From NCBI GenBank assembly GCA_964459465.1, contig CAYWLR010000002.1:124001-188000 (forward strand): 64,000 bases of DNA. Reading direction: 5' to 3'. Within the stretch, counting starts at the first letter, position 1; every line of letters begins with the position of its first letter. The notes under the pieces are model-generated. The model worked only from the letters and a program-made list of their open reading frames with translations. It searched no databases and had not been told where the DNA came from. The translations under genes and the position numbers were made by a program. This DNA is from CALAMC01 sp964459465. Its GTDB lineage: Bacteria; Zixibacteria; MSB-5A5; GN15; PGXB01. This document shows, in pieces, positions 35,038-44,989 of the stretch.

Positions 35038-36201
35038 TTATAGTTTGGCAACGGCTTCCTTAACCCGTCCCAGCGCCTTTTTGATATTCTCAATGGAGTT
35101 GGCGTAGGAAAACCGCAAATACCCTTCGCCGTATTTGCCGAATGACGTCCCGGCCAGGGCCGCAACGCCGTATTTTTCGAGCAAATAAACTTCCATCTCC
35201 TTCGATGTTTTCCCGAATTTTGCGATATTCGGGAAGACATAAAAGGCTCCCAGCGGCTTTTTGCAGGTGATGCCATCGATGGCGTTCAAGCCATCCACGA
35301 TAACATCGCGGCGACGGTTAAATTCCTGGACCATCTTATAGGCGTCATCCTGCGGGCCGGTTATGGCTTCCTTGATGGCCATCTGGGAGAAAGCCGCCGT
35401 GCATGAGTTGCAGTTGGTCACCAATCGGGTGACGTGCGCGGCGAGGGTTTCGTTCATAACCCCATAACCCAGCCGCCAGCCGGTCATGGCGTAAGTTTTG
35501 GACATGCCGTCGAGGATAATTGTGCGATCGAGCATGCCTTTAAACTGCGTCACCGACTCGAACTTGACCCCGTAAAGAATCCGTGAATAAATTTCATCGG
35601 ATAAAACCCAGAGGTCATTATCATTGGCGATGCGGGCGATTTGAGCCAGATCATCATGAGTCAGCACACCGCCGGTGGGATTCTGGGGTGAATTGATGAT
35701 TAAAAGTTTTGTCTTGGGCGTAACCAGCTTTTCCAGTTCTTTGACATCAAGGCGGAAATCGTTTTGTTCCCTCAAAGCTATTGGCACCGCTTTGGCCCCG
35801 ATGTAATTTATCAAGGATTCATAAATCGGAAAACCGGGGTTGGGATAAATGACTTCATCACCTTCATCCACGAGCGCAAACAACGTGTAAAACATGATCG
35901 GTTTGCCCCCGGGGACGATCACGACGTTGTTAATTCCCATTTTAAGGCCGCGCGTCTTGTTGATTTCATTGGCGATGACCTCGCGGACTTCGGGATAACC
36001 TGCGGCCGGGTTATAGTGCGTATAACCGTCACGGATCGCTTTGATAGCGGCTTCCTTGATATTGGCAGGCGTATCGAAATCGGGCTCGCCGATCTCAAGA
36101 TGTACCACATCCATGCCCTGCCCTTCCAGTTGCCTGGCGCGCAGGAGTACTTCAAAAGCCGTTTCTGTTCCCAGCCGTTTCATTCTTTCGGCATATTTCA
36201 T
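35038..36201 (-). CDS. Class I/II pyridoxal-phosphate aminotransferase
   Basis: About 387 residues from the ATG at 36201, preceded by AGGTGA; a longer frame upstream would overlap the transketolase gene. Landmarks: 'VVHLEIGEPDFDTPANIKEA', 'YTHYNPAAGYPEVREVIANE', 'LLIINSPQNPTGGVLTHDDL', 'WVLSDEIYSRILY' and 'TIILDGMSKTYAMTGWRLGY' with the Schiff-base lysine. This is the aspartate aminotransferase subgroup I-gamma pattern. It shares fold but not close sequence with the aminotransferase at 18653. It follows transketolase by 38 bp. Confidence 0.9.
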   Translation of the reverse strand: MKYAERMKRLGTETAFEVLLRARQLEGQGMDVVHLEIGEPDFDTPANIKEAAIKAIRDGYTHYNPAAGYPEVREVIANEINKTRGLKMGINNVVIVPGGKPIMFYTLFALVDEGDEVIYPNPGFPIYESLINYIGAKAVPIALREQNDFRLDVKELEKLVTPKTKLLIINSPQNPTGGVLTHDDLAQIARIANDNDLWVLSDEIYSRILYGVKFESVTQFKGMLDRTIILDGMSKTYAMTGWRLGYGVMNETLAAHVTRLVTNCNSCTAAFSQMAIKEAITGPQDDAYKMVQEFNRRRDVIVDGLNAIDGITCKKPLGAFYVFPNIAKFGKTSKEMEVYLLEKYGVAALAGTSFGKYGEGYLRFSYANSIENIKKALGRVKEAVAKL

Positions 36202-36239
36202 ATCTGTCACCTGAATTTTATATTCATTAATTATTTGTG

Positions 36240-38249
36240 TTATTTCAATTTCAACAACTTGCGGGCGGCGTCCGCAATGTATTCTCCGCTGACCCCGAAT
36301 TCCTTGATAAGTTGCCATGGTAATCCGGATTCGCCGAAACGGTCTTTCACGCCGACCATATCAAAGGCGGTCGCCTTGCCCATGGTGGCGGCGTTTTTCA
36401 TCATGACGGCGGCAACCAAATTGCCCAGTCCGCCAACCTGATGCTCTTCAGCGGTAATTACGGCTTTTGTCTCCCGGGCGGCTCGGATTACCGCCTCTTT
36501 ATCCATAGGTTTGACGGTATGGAGGTTTATCACGCGGGTTTCGATTTTGTAATCCGTTTTCAAAATCCAAGCCGCGCGCAAAGCTTCGGCGCATTCCGGG
36601 CCACAGCTAATGATAGTCAAATCCTCGTTTTCATTTTTATAATCTGAAGACAAAACGACATCAAACGCATCTTTGAAGTTCGGTTTTTCTCCCCGGAAAC
36701 GATAGACGTTGGCTACGCCAAATTTGAATGGAGTATTTTCATCGGATACAATCGGCGTCGCTTCGCGGGCAAAGCGGATATATTTCGGCCCAACTATGTC
36801 GAATAACAGCGCTTTGGTCATCCTCTTAGTTTCAACCGAATCGATCGGCGACACCACATTCATATTGGGCAGACCACACATCTGGAAAAAGGCCTCAAGC
36901 TCCTGATGAGTCGCCCCATCCGGGCCGACCGATATCCCGCCGTGGGCTCCCACGATAAGGACATTAAAATCACCATAACAAACGGAAACGCGCAGTTGGT
37001 CCAGATTGCGGGCGGATGAAAAGACGCCGTATGTCCCAAAAACCGGAATTTTGCCTTCTTTGGCCAATCCGGCTGCGACGGTAGTCCCACCCTGTTCGGC
37101 GACACCGACCGAAATCCACCGATTCATCCGTTCCGGATGTTTTTCATAAAACTCGGAAATGGTAATCGAACTGGAAATGTCGGCCCCGATACAGACAATG
37201 CGCTCATCGTCTCCGTATTCGGAAAGGGCTCGTCCCAGACCCTTTCGGGTCGGGTCCATTTCCACCTTCATATTTTCCTGATGATTCCACCAGAAATCTT
37301 TGGAGAATTTGGGAAGATTTTCGGCCAGGCGTTTTTCGACCTTGGCCTGATGTTCGGCGCCGACTTTAAAAAAGGCTTCCATATCGAATGTCTTTGAAAG
37401 ACCCAGTTCTTCCAGCGCCTTAATCATCTCATCCTTGTTCGGCGGTTTGCCATGCCAGCCGACGACATCCTCCATGAAACTCACACCCTTGCCTTTGATT
37501 GTATGCGCGACAATCATGGTCGGCCTGTCTTTGGAGTCGCAAGCTTTATTGAGAGCATCGAGAATTTCATCCATCTTGTGGCCGTCAATTTCAATAACAT
37601 TCCAGCCAAATGACTTATATTTTTCCACCAGCGGTTCAAGCCCCTGAACGTCTTCAGTCTTGCCATCGATTTGCAGGCGATTGCGATCGAGAATGGCAAT
37701 CAAATTATTCAGTTTGAAATTGCCGGCCTCCATGTAGGCTTCCCACATAGAACCTTCCTGTTGCTCGCCGTCGGAGGTGATGACAAAAACTTTATAGTCT
37801 TTCTTATCCAGCTTGGCCGCGAGAGCCACGCCGACGGCCACCGACATGCCCTGGCCCAGCGAGCCGGAAGAAATCTCGACCCCCTTGAGGTCTTTGCGAT
37901 GCGGGTGCCCCTGAAAGGGCGATCCAAGCATTCGCAATTTAGCCAGCTCATTTTCCGGGAAATAACCCGACACGGCGAGGGATACATATAGAGCCGGGGC
38001 CTTGTGTCCGGCCGACCAGATAACCCGATCACGATCGGCCCAATCGGGATTTTTGGGGTCGTGTCTGGCAACTTTCAAATACAGCGCAGACAAAATGTCC
38101 ATCATCGACAAAGTGCCACCCGAGTGCCCGGACTTTCCGGAACACAATGACATAAGATTCAGACCGCGCATATAATTGGCGCGCTCTTTAAGTTCTTCTA
38201 TTGTATAATCCTTTAAAACCTTGCCTGTCTTGGAATCTATCAGGGGCAT
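36240..38249 (-). CDS. tkt: Transketolase
   Basis: A 669-residue thiamine-diphosphate enzyme of the non-oxidative pentose phosphate pathway, as a single chain with both halves. N-terminal half: 'GKSGHSGGTLSMMDILSALY', 'DRVIWSAGHKAPALYVSLAV', TPP motif 'SDGEQQEGSMWEAYMEAG' and 'HTIKGKGVSFMED'. C-terminal half: 'GADISSSITISEFYEKHPER', 'SVGVAEQGGTTVAAGLAKEG' (catalytic Glu region) and 'GAHGGISVGPDGATHQELE'. GGAGG lies 4 bp before the ATG. It is probably co-transcribed with the aminotransferase. Confidence 0.95.
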   Translation of the reverse strand: MPLIDSKTGKVLKDYTIEELKERANYMRGLNLMSLCSGKSGHSGGTLSMMDILSALYLKVARHDPKNPDWADRDRVIWSAGHKAPALYVSLAVSGYFPENELAKLRMLGSPFQGHPHRKDLKGVEISSGSLGQGMSVAVGVALAAKLDKKDYKVFVITSDGEQQEGSMWEAYMEAGNFKLNNLIAILDRNRLQIDGKTEDVQGLEPLVEKYKSFGWNVIEIDGHKMDEILDALNKACDSKDRPTMIVAHTIKGKGVSFMEDVVGWHGKPPNKDEMIKALEELGLSKTFDMEAFFKVGAEHQAKVEKRLAENLPKFSKDFWWNHQENMKVEMDPTRKGLGRALSEYGDDERIVCIGADISSSITISEFYEKHPERMNRWISVGVAEQGGTTVAAGLAKEGKIPVFGTYGVFSSARNLDQLRVSVCYGDFNVLIVGAHGGISVGPDGATHQELEAFFQMCGLPNMNVVSPIDSVETKRMTKALLFDIVGPKYIRFAREATPIVSDENTPFKFGVANVYRFRGEKPNFKDAFDVVLSSDYKNENEDLTIISCGPECAEALRAAWILKTDYKIETRVINLHTVKPMDKEAVIRAARETKAVITAEEHQVGGLGNLVAAVMMKNAATMGKATAFDMVGVKDRFGESGLPWQLIKEFGVSGEYIADAARKLLKLK

Positions 38250-38313
38250 TTTACCTCCGATCCAATAGTTTGTGAATTTTTTAACTTACCGGAGGAAATA
38301 TATCGGCTGGCTA

Positions 38314-38913
38314 TTATAAAGTCAATCCATTTTGGGTCAGCCGATTAATGATTCGTAATACTTTCTGCTGTAGTTCTGCGATTGAACCATTATTATATAC
38401 GATCAGATCGGCGGCCTTTTTGAGTTCGGAGTATGATTTTTGCAGCCTTAAACGCTTGAAAGCCTCTGTTCTGGTATAACCCTTTTGGCGAAGCCGCGAG
38501 ATCAGAATTTCCCTTTTGGCATGAACCAGAATGGTAAAATCAACCCGTTTATGCCACCCCCAATCGATCAGAAGAGCGGCATCAATTATGGTCAGATTAT
38601 ATTTGCGGCATGCTTCTTTGGATTGTCGGGTCAGCTCTTTAAGTAAATATGGGTGAACAATGGCGTCCAATTTTGCTTTGGATGCGCTGTCGGAGAAAGC
38701 CAGCCGCCCGAGATGTTTGCGCTTCAGACGGCCGAATGTTGTGACGATTTCGGGGCCAAAGGATTTAATCAATTTTTTCAAAACCGCAGGATTATTGTCA
38801 ACGACTTCCCTGCCGATTTTATCCGCAGAAATAACACAGGCCCCGAATTTTTTAAATATCGCGGCCACCTCCGATTTGCCGGACCCGATTTGCCCCACCA
38901 GCCCAATAAGCAT
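38314..38913 (-). CDS. coaE: Dephospho-CoA kinase
   Basis: Last step of coenzyme A synthesis; 199 residues from the ATG at 38913, 7 bp after the polA stop. P-loop 'MLIGLVGQIGSGKSEVAAIF', then 'GACVISADKIGREVVDNNPA' with the conserved DxxxR/E region, 'IVHPYLLKEL' and 'AALLIDWGWHKRVD'. An in-frame upstream ATG would lie inside polA and is not needed. Confidence 0.93.
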   Translation of the reverse strand: MLIGLVGQIGSGKSEVAAIFKKFGACVISADKIGREVVDNNPAVLKKLIKSFGPEIVTTFGRLKRKHLGRLAFSDSASKAKLDAIVHPYLLKELTRQSKEACRKYNLTIIDAALLIDWGWHKRVDFTILVHAKREILISRLRQKGYTRTEAFKRLRLQKSYSELKKAADLIVYNNGSIAELQQKVLRIINRLTQNGLTL

Positions 38914-38920
38914 GGCGCCC

Positions 38921-41653
38921 CTACTTGGCTTCCAGCCAGTTGGGCCCGACGCCGATATCAACTTTCACCGGGACTTTCAATTTGACCGCCTTTTCCATGC
39001 CATCTTTGACCAAAGTCTTTACCTCGACAAGTTCATCGTTGTGAACATCGAAGACCAGTTCGTCGTGAACCTGCAAAATCATTTGCGATTTCATGTTATG
39101 CATTTTCTTATGGATATTGATCATGGCGACTTTGATCATATCGGCGGCGGTTCCCTGAATAGGGGTATTGATAGCTGTGCGCTCGGCAAACTGCCGGACC
39201 TGGAAATTTTTGGCGTTGATTTCCGGCAAGTAACGAATACGGTTAAAAAGTGTTGTCACATATCCCTTTTCCCTGGCGAAAGCAATGGTATCGTCCATGT
39301 ATTTGCGGATTCCGGGATAGCGCTTAAAATAGGTGTCAATAAATTCTTTCGATTCGCCCATATCCAATTCCGTCTGCTGGGAAAGACCATAGGCCGAGAC
39401 ACCATAAATGACCGCAAAATTAGCGGTTTTGGCGGCGCGGCGCATGGCCGGCGTAACTTCATCCAGTTTGACACCATACACGTCGGCCGCCGTCCGAGCA
39501 TGAATATCTTCGTCCTTTTTAAAAGAGTCTATAAGAGCTTTGTCCTCGGAAAAATGCGCCAGAATACGAAGCTCGATTTGGGAATAGTCGGCACTAAGGA
39601 AAACATATGATATATCCCGTGGGATAAAAGCCCGCCGAATCTGTTTGCCGATTTCAGTTCGTATCGGGATATTCTGCAAATTGGGATCGGTCGAGGACAA
39701 CCGCCCAGTGGCCGCAATAGTTTGATTGAACGACGTATGCACCCGTCCGGTGTCCTTATTGACCAGAAGGGGGATGGCGTCGATATAAGTGCTTTTCAGT
39801 TTGGTCAACTGCCGGTATTCCAGCACCAAGCGAGGCAGGTCATGCATCGCGGCCAGTTCTTCCAGCACCTTAACATCGGTGGCAAAGCCGGTTTTTTTGG
39901 CGGTTTTACCTTTGGTCGGCAGTTTCAATTCATCGAATAGGACGGTGGACAATTGCTGTGTGGAATTGATATTAAACTCATGCCCGGCTTCATTATATAT
40001 ATCCCGAATTAACTTCTCCAGCTGGCTGTCCATATCTTTAGACATGGCGGCCAGGTAATCGCAGTCTATTTTAACCCCGGCTTCCTCAATATCCTGAAGG
40101 ACGCGAATCAGTGGGAGTTCAATGTTATAGTACAGATTATGGAGATTCAACTGGTCGATTTTCGGTGCCAGTATGCCGCGGAGGCGGTAGGTATAATCGG
40201 CGTCTTCGGCACTATAAAAAGTTGCCTTGTCAATATCGACAGACGCAAACGATATTTGGCTTTTGCCCGACCCGATCAGCTCGGTGATCGGTTGCATACG
40301 GTAATTGAAATATGCAAAGGCCAGGGCGTCAAGGCTGTGTTGCCTCCCGGACGGATTTATAACGTATGAAGCCAGCATGGTATCGAATCCTACCGGCTCG
40401 ACTTCGAAGCCGTCGTGCCTTAATACTTCAAGGTCGTATTTAATATTCTGTCCGAACTTCTGAACCTTTTTATTTAAAAACAATTTCGAAAGGGGTTTTC
40501 TGGCTTTTTCAATAGAAAGATTACCGGCTTTGTCGTCGTGCCGAAAAGGAATATAGTAGGCCTTCCCCGCTTCGGCACACAGGGATAAACCAACCAACCG
40601 CGCCGAAAAAGGATTAAGCGAGGTTGTCTCGGTATCGATGGCCACTTCCTTTTTGGTTTGAAGCGTCTCGACTAAAGCGACTAAGTCTTCTACGGTATTA
40701 ATGCACTTATAGTCCGCTTTCGGGGGTGCAAGATTCCTGTCTTTTTCAAAGTCAGTAAGTTTAAGATCCAGTTTCCCGACCTGTTTGGCCAAGTCTTCAA
40801 GCAGGTTGACAAATTCCAACTCCAGAAAAAGTTTTTTGGCCCGGTCGAAATCGACCTTTTCCCATTTCAGTTTTTCAAGATCATATTCAATCGGCACCGA
40901 GGTATCGATGGTCACCAGCCGGCGCGAGAGCCGGGCCGATTCGGCGTTTTCCTGTATTTTTTTACGCACCCCGGCCGCTTTAATTTTATCCGATTTTTTC
41001 AGAACAGTATCGAGATCGCCGAATTGTTCCAGCAAAGCTATGGCTGTTTTGGGGCCGATGCCCGGCACCCCCGGGACATTATCCGAGGAATCCCCCATAA
41101 GGGCCAGCATATCAATAATTTTATCGGGCGGAACGCCGAATTTCTCTGTGACCCCGTCGGGACCAAGAATCTCGGCCGAATTGGCGCCTTTCTGAGGGTT
41201 ATATATTTTGATATTTGGGTTGACTAATTGGAAAAAGTCTTTATCGCCGGTAACCAGCCATACGTTTAAGCCATCCTTTTCGGCCTTTCTGGCGATAGTG
41301 CCGATGATGTCATCGGCCTCAAAACCTTCTTTTTCCAGGCAAGTAATGCTCAAGGCAGTGGCGGCCTCGTGTATCCGCGGCAATTGCACGACCAGTTCCT
41401 CGGGCATTTTTTCACGGGTCGCCTTATATTTGGGGTACATATCGTGGCGGAAGGTCGGAGCCTTGGTGTCGAAAACAACGGCCATGTAATCGGGCTTTTC
41501 GTCCCGGATAATTTTCATAAGAGAGTTGACGAAACCGAACGTGGCCGAAGTATTCTCTCCTCTGGAATTGAATAAGGGGTTGCGTATAAAAGCAAAATAG
41601 GCCCGGTAAAAAATCGCCGAGCCATCGATCAGAAAAAGATTCTTGCGGCTCAT
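38921..41653 (-). CDS. polA: DNA polymerase I (5' nuclease, 3'-5' exonuclease, polymerase)
   Basis: A 910-residue repair and primer-removal polymerase with all three domains. 5' nuclease at 1-290 ('LFLIDGSAIFYRAYFAF', 'WLVTGDKDFFQLV', 'LMGDSSDNVPGVPGIGPKTA'). 3'-5' exonuclease with its acidic residues intact ('VAIDTETTSLNP', 'QNIKYDLEVL', 'YSAEDADYTYRL'). Polymerase motifs A ('SADYSQIELRILAHFS'), B ('RRAAKTANFAVIYGVSAYGL') and C ('LQVHDELVFDV'). Many relatives have lost the proofreading residues; this one has not. The start overlaps the nadD stop by 4 bp. Confidence 0.98.
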   Translation of the reverse strand: MSRKNLFLIDGSAIFYRAYFAFIRNPLFNSRGENTSATFGFVNSLMKIIRDEKPDYMAVVFDTKAPTFRHDMYPKYKATREKMPEELVVQLPRIHEAATALSITCLEKEGFEADDIIGTIARKAEKDGLNVWLVTGDKDFFQLVNPNIKIYNPQKGANSAEILGPDGVTEKFGVPPDKIIDMLALMGDSSDNVPGVPGIGPKTAIALLEQFGDLDTVLKKSDKIKAAGVRKKIQENAESARLSRRLVTIDTSVPIEYDLEKLKWEKVDFDRAKKLFLELEFVNLLEDLAKQVGKLDLKLTDFEKDRNLAPPKADYKCINTVEDLVALVETLQTKKEVAIDTETTSLNPFSARLVGLSLCAEAGKAYYIPFRHDDKAGNLSIEKARKPLSKLFLNKKVQKFGQNIKYDLEVLRHDGFEVEPVGFDTMLASYVINPSGRQHSLDALAFAYFNYRMQPITELIGSGKSQISFASVDIDKATFYSAEDADYTYRLRGILAPKIDQLNLHNLYYNIELPLIRVLQDIEEAGVKIDCDYLAAMSKDMDSQLEKLIRDIYNEAGHEFNINSTQQLSTVLFDELKLPTKGKTAKKTGFATDVKVLEELAAMHDLPRLVLEYRQLTKLKSTYIDAIPLLVNKDTGRVHTSFNQTIAATGRLSSTDPNLQNIPIRTEIGKQIRRAFIPRDISYVFLSADYSQIELRILAHFSEDKALIDSFKKDEDIHARTAADVYGVKLDEVTPAMRRAAKTANFAVIYGVSAYGLSQQTELDMGESKEFIDTYFKRYPGIRKYMDDTIAFAREKGYVTTLFNRIRYLPEINAKNFQVRQFAERTAINTPIQGTAADMIKVAMINIHKKMHNMKSQMILQVHDELVFDVHNDELVEVKTLVKDGMEKAVKLKVPVKVDIGVGPNWLEAK

Positions 41654-42249
41654 TTATAAAGTCCCCGACTGATTATAAATTCCCGGACTTCATCCGGAAC
41701 AAAGTAACGTACAGAGCTTCCCTGCCGGATCGATTGCCTGATGGCGGTCGAGGATATCTGCAATAATGGCATATCAAAGGTCGTGAAATGCTTCTTCCAT
41801 ACCGATTTCTCAAAGGTGACGTCATATCCGGGCCGATGACCGACGACAATTCTGATCCGTTTAACCAGTTCCTCCGGTTTATGCCAGGAATCGAAAATGG
41901 CGATATTATCTGCTCCCAAAATCATCGTCCACTCGGCTGATGGATATTGTTGTTCGAGATATTCCACAACGGCCAACGTGTATCCCGGTGAAGCCAGTTT
42001 TTTTTCGAGATCGGAAATAACGAAGCGTTCGTTTTCGGCAATGGCCAGTCGGGTCATCATCAACCTGTCTTCGAACGAGGCGATCGGTTTCTGGGCGCGG
42101 TGCGGCGGATTAAGACTGACCACAAACAGGACGCCATCGAGCCGGCACTTTTCCAGCGCGCTTTCAGCCAAAACCAGATGCCCGATATGGACGGGGTCAA
42201 AAATGCCGCCCATCAGGCCCCATTTTCCACCGTTTTCAGGGCTCATCAT
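41650..42249 (-). CDS. nadD: Nicotinate-nucleotide adenylyltransferase
   Basis: Adenylates nicotinate mononucleotide in NAD synthesis; about 199 residues. Nucleotidyltransferase motif 'GLMGGIFDPVHIGHLVLAES' and C-terminal 'LLQISSTAIRQSIRQGSSVR' (ISSTxxR) are diagnostic. Two adjacent Met codons make the exact start ambiguous by one residue. It overlaps bamD by 14 bp and polA by 4 bp. Confidence 0.93.
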   Translation of the reverse strand: MMSPENGGKWGLMGGIFDPVHIGHLVLAESALEKCRLDGVLFVVSLNPPHRAQKPIASFEDRLMMTRLAIAENERFVISDLEKKLASPGYTLAVVEYLEQQYPSAEWTMILGADNIAIFDSWHKPEELVKRIRIVVGHRPGYDVTFEKSVWKKHFTTFDMPLLQISSTAIRQSIRQGSSVRYFVPDEVREFIISRGLYK

Positions 42250-43018
42250 CGGAGGCTTGCGCCTTTAAGTTCCTCAGCGTAATTTCTTCAAGAAGTTTTT
42301 TGGCTTTGCCGGCCAATTCCGAATTTTCATAAATGTTCAAAAAATGATTCAATCGGTCCGAGGCCGCCTGATAATCTTTTTCTTTATAATCGATTTCGGC
42401 CAACTGATAGAGGGCCATTCCGGCGTATGGCGTATCGGTATATTCATCGATGACAAGTTGAAAATAAATCCGGGCGGCTCTCAAATCGTACATTTTAATG
42501 TACAACACCCCGCTTTCATAATCTTTGCGCGCCAGTTTTGTACGGGCGTCGAGAATGATTTTTTGCGCATCGGGGATTAAATCCGAATCGGGATTGTCGA
42601 GAACGAAATTATTCATGGCCGCCACGGCCAGTTTCAGATCTTCCTGGTCCAGACCGTAGTGACCAGGCGTTCCTTTGAAATAACACAAACCCGTCATATA
42701 CTGGGCGTCATCGTTCAACGGCGAAAGCGGGTAATTCGAAACGAGACGGTTAAACTCGACCGACGCCAGGGCGTACTCCTTGTTGCCGTAGTACGACTGG
42801 CCCAGAAAGAACTGGGCGGAATCCACGAATACGGCACCGGGATAATTATATACCAGCCGCTGGAATTTTTCCACGGCCGAAGGATATTTGGCGTTTTGGA
42901 AATCGCTCATCCCCTGATCAAACAGAAGCCGGGGATCGTCGATTAAATGGGTTCTGGGGCCACCGCAACCCGACAGCACCAATGCCGCCGTCGCCAATAA
43001 AAAAATGAGCTTATTCAA
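42236..43018 (-). CDS. bamD: BamD-like outer membrane assembly lipoprotein
   Basis: A 260-residue lipoprotein ('LLATAALVLSGCGG', acylated Cys at 18) with five TPR-like repeats: 'LLFDQGMSDFQNAKYPSAVE', 'FVDSAQFFLGQSYYGNKEYA', 'NDDAQYMTGLCYF' and 'GMALYQLAEIDYKEKDYQAA'. BamD feeds beta-barrel precursors to BamA. Spacing and length fit the YfiO/BamD family. It overlaps the transglycosylase gene by 4 bp and nadD by 14 bp. Confidence 0.88.
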   Translation of the reverse strand: MNKLIFLLATAALVLSGCGGPRTHLIDDPRLLFDQGMSDFQNAKYPSAVEKFQRLVYNYPGAVFVDSAQFFLGQSYYGNKEYALASVEFNRLVSNYPLSPLNDDAQYMTGLCYFKGTPGHYGLDQEDLKLAVAAMNNFVLDNPDSDLIPDAQKIILDARTKLARKDYESGVLYIKMYDLRAARIYFQLVIDEYTDTPYAGMALYQLAEIDYKEKDYQAASDRLNHFLNIYENSELAGKAKKLLEEITLRNLKAQASDDEP

Positions 43019-43665
43019 ATGTCGTATTTCTCCTTGAGCATATTATAATTGCTTATAACCCGGTCAAAAAAAGCCCGGGGTAGCGGTCTATTTTCGCGTA
43101 CACGGCTCCGCAATTCTGCTTCGCCGAGATTGTAAGAAACAATGGCCTGTCGCACATCCTTAAATTTTAAAATCATTTCAAACAGGTGCAACGCTCCCAT
43201 GCGAATATTGACGTCCGGCTGGAAGAGGGTTTCGTCCCCTTCCCATTCGGCCCCGATCTTGCCGGCCAGCGATTTACCCACAAAGGGACGAATCTGCATC
43301 AGGCCAAGCGCCCCGGCCGATGACACCTGGCCACTTTTGAATGATGATTCGGTCAATATCAGCGCCATCAGAAACATGGGGTCATAGTCATATTTTTTAC
43401 ATTCGTCCGAAATCACGTTGACCAGCCGGGCCTTGTCCCGGTCGTTGAACCCGACCTGAAAATCATCGATAACCTGAAGAATCTGCAGCTTTTCCTCGAG
43501 TTCGTCGATGCGTTTGCGCTGGAAGTCGATTTGCTTTTCCAGATTAAACTTTTCCTGAACCAAAAAAATAATAAATATCGACTGCGACAAATATATCAGA
43601 ACGAACATAAAGGCAATCGGTTTGGATAAAAAGACTCCCAGTTTTTCAAACTTAATCGATGTCAT
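43015..43665 (-). CDS. Membrane-anchored lytic transglycosylase (SLT domain)
   Basis: A 216-residue protein with one N-terminal membrane anchor ('PIAFMFVLIYLSQSIFIIFL'), a short coiled coil ('QIDFQRKRIDELEEKLQIL') and an SLT/lysozyme-like domain. The catalytic Glu lies in 'ALILTESSFKSGQVSSAGAL', followed by 'GLMQIRPFVGKSLA', 'NIRMGALHLFEMI' and 'AIVSYNLGEAELR'. It cleaves murein glycan with 1,6-anhydro product formation by family. It overlaps rimO and bamD by 4 bp each. Confidence 0.9.
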   Translation of the reverse strand: MTSIKFEKLGVFLSKPIAFMFVLIYLSQSIFIIFLVQEKFNLEKQIDFQRKRIDELEEKLQILQVIDDFQVGFNDRDKARLVNVISDECKKYDYDPMFLMALILTESSFKSGQVSSAGALGLMQIRPFVGKSLAGKIGAEWEGDETLFQPDVNIRMGALHLFEMILKFKDVRQAIVSYNLGEAELRSRVRENRPLPRAFFDRVISNYNMLKEKYDI

Positions 43666-44984
43666 TCTTTCGCTACCTCGGCCAGAAGGTCATAACCATC
43701 GGCCATATTCACTCTGACGTCCACGATGTCGCCGACCGCAAGATTTTCGCCGGTCACATATACCATCTGGTCAATATCGGGACAATCGCCCCGGGTTCGT
43801 CCCAAAGCTTTGTCTTTCGACGTGACCCGGTCAATTATAACTTTTTGACGAGCGCCAATCAAGGCTATATTTTTCTTGAAGGCTATTTCCTGTTGAAGAC
43901 TCATCAGCAAATCCTGTCGCTCGGCAATCGTTTCATCGGGAATCTGGTCCTTGAAATCGGCCGCCGCCGTGCCCTCCTCGCAGGAATACCCGAACGCCCC
44001 CAGACGGTCAAATTTAACATCCTCGACAAATTCCAATAATTCGTTAAATTCTTCCTCCGTTTCCCCCGGAAGGCCGGTGATGAAAGTGGTCCTGATAGTA
44101 TTTTCTAACGAGCCTGTCCTGATTTTGTTGATAATCTTTTCCACTTCATGTCTGGTATAAGGTCGATTTATGCTTTGCAATATCCTGTCATTTATATGTT
44201 GAAGCGGTATATCAAAATATCCCAGGACTTTTTTTGAGGCCGACATATGGTCGATTAGTTCATCCGTGACCGATTCCGGGTGAAGATACATCAAGCGTAT
44301 CCACTCCAGTTTCTCGATATTTTCCAACCGCTTTAAAAGGGTCAGGATATTTTCGCCATATCCACGATCCCTTCCAAAAGCCGTACCTTCCTGCGAAACC
44401 AGAATTAATTCTTTTTTGCCGCGGTCAACCAGCATTTCGGCTTCGGCCATGATATCTTCAACGGAGCGGCTCCGGAAACGGCCGCGTATAAATGGTATAG
44501 CGCAGTACGAACAAAATCGGTCGCACCCGTCGGAAATTTTCAAATAGGCATACGGCAAAGCATCAGCGACCCGGCGGTGGCGACCGACGATATATTTTAG
44601 ATGCTCCGATGAAGTATTGTTATGGTCTCCGGACGACGAATTATTGTTCAGAATGTCAACTAATCGGGCGTGTTGACCGAGCCCTAACACGGCATCGATT
44701 TGCGGCAATTCGCGGATTAAATCGTATTGATATCGCTGTGATAAACAACCGGTTACAATTAATTTATCAAGTTTTCCATTAAGTTTATCATGTTCGAATT
44801 GCAGGATAGTTTCGATTGATTCCTCCTTGGCCGGAAGAATGAACCCGCAGGTATTGACAATAACGGCCTCGGCCATATCCGGGTCATCGACCGGTTCATG
44901 GCCCGCACTAATCAATTCCCCGGCTATATAGTCGGCGTCCACGTCGTTTTTGGGACACCCCAGCTTTTTAATATAAAATTTCAT
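43662..44984 (-). CDS. rimO: Ribosomal protein S12 methylthiotransferase
   Basis: Radical-SAM enzyme that methylthiolates an aspartate of ribosomal protein S12; 440 residues. The N-terminal UPF0004 domain with its cluster cysteines ('KKLGCPKNDVDADY', 'AVIVNTCGFILPAKEESIET', 'KLIVTGCLSQRY'), the radical-SAM motif 'DGCDRFCSYCAIPFIRGRFR' and a C-terminal TRAM domain ('VTGENLAVGDIVDVRVNMAD'). 'LGCPKN' and the Asp-rich substrate region favour RimO over MiaB. Confidence 0.93.
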   Translation of the reverse strand: MKFYIKKLGCPKNDVDADYIAGELISAGHEPVDDPDMAEAVIVNTCGFILPAKEESIETILQFEHDKLNGKLDKLIVTGCLSQRYQYDLIRELPQIDAVLGLGQHARLVDILNNNSSSGDHNNTSSEHLKYIVGRHRRVADALPYAYLKISDGCDRFCSYCAIPFIRGRFRSRSVEDIMAEAEMLVDRGKKELILVSQEGTAFGRDRGYGENILTLLKRLENIEKLEWIRLMYLHPESVTDELIDHMSASKKVLGYFDIPLQHINDRILQSINRPYTRHEVEKIINKIRTGSLENTIRTTFITGLPGETEEEFNELLEFVEDVKFDRLGAFGYSCEEGTAAADFKDQIPDETIAERQDLLMSLQQEIAFKKNIALIGARQKVIIDRVTSKDKALGRTRGDCPDIDQMVYVTGENLAVGDIVDVRVNMADGYDLLAEVAKE

Positions 44985-44989
44985 GGCCG

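Noticed and set aside
36202..36318. N-terminal extension of the aminotransferase to 36318.
   Set aside because: It would overlap the transketolase C-terminus by about 80 bp and lacks family similarity; ATG at 36201 has a good ribosome binding site.
38660..39610. 316-codon open frame on the plus strand opposite polA and coaE.
   Set aside because: It covers the polymerase catalytic motifs of polA on the other strand; its translation looks random.
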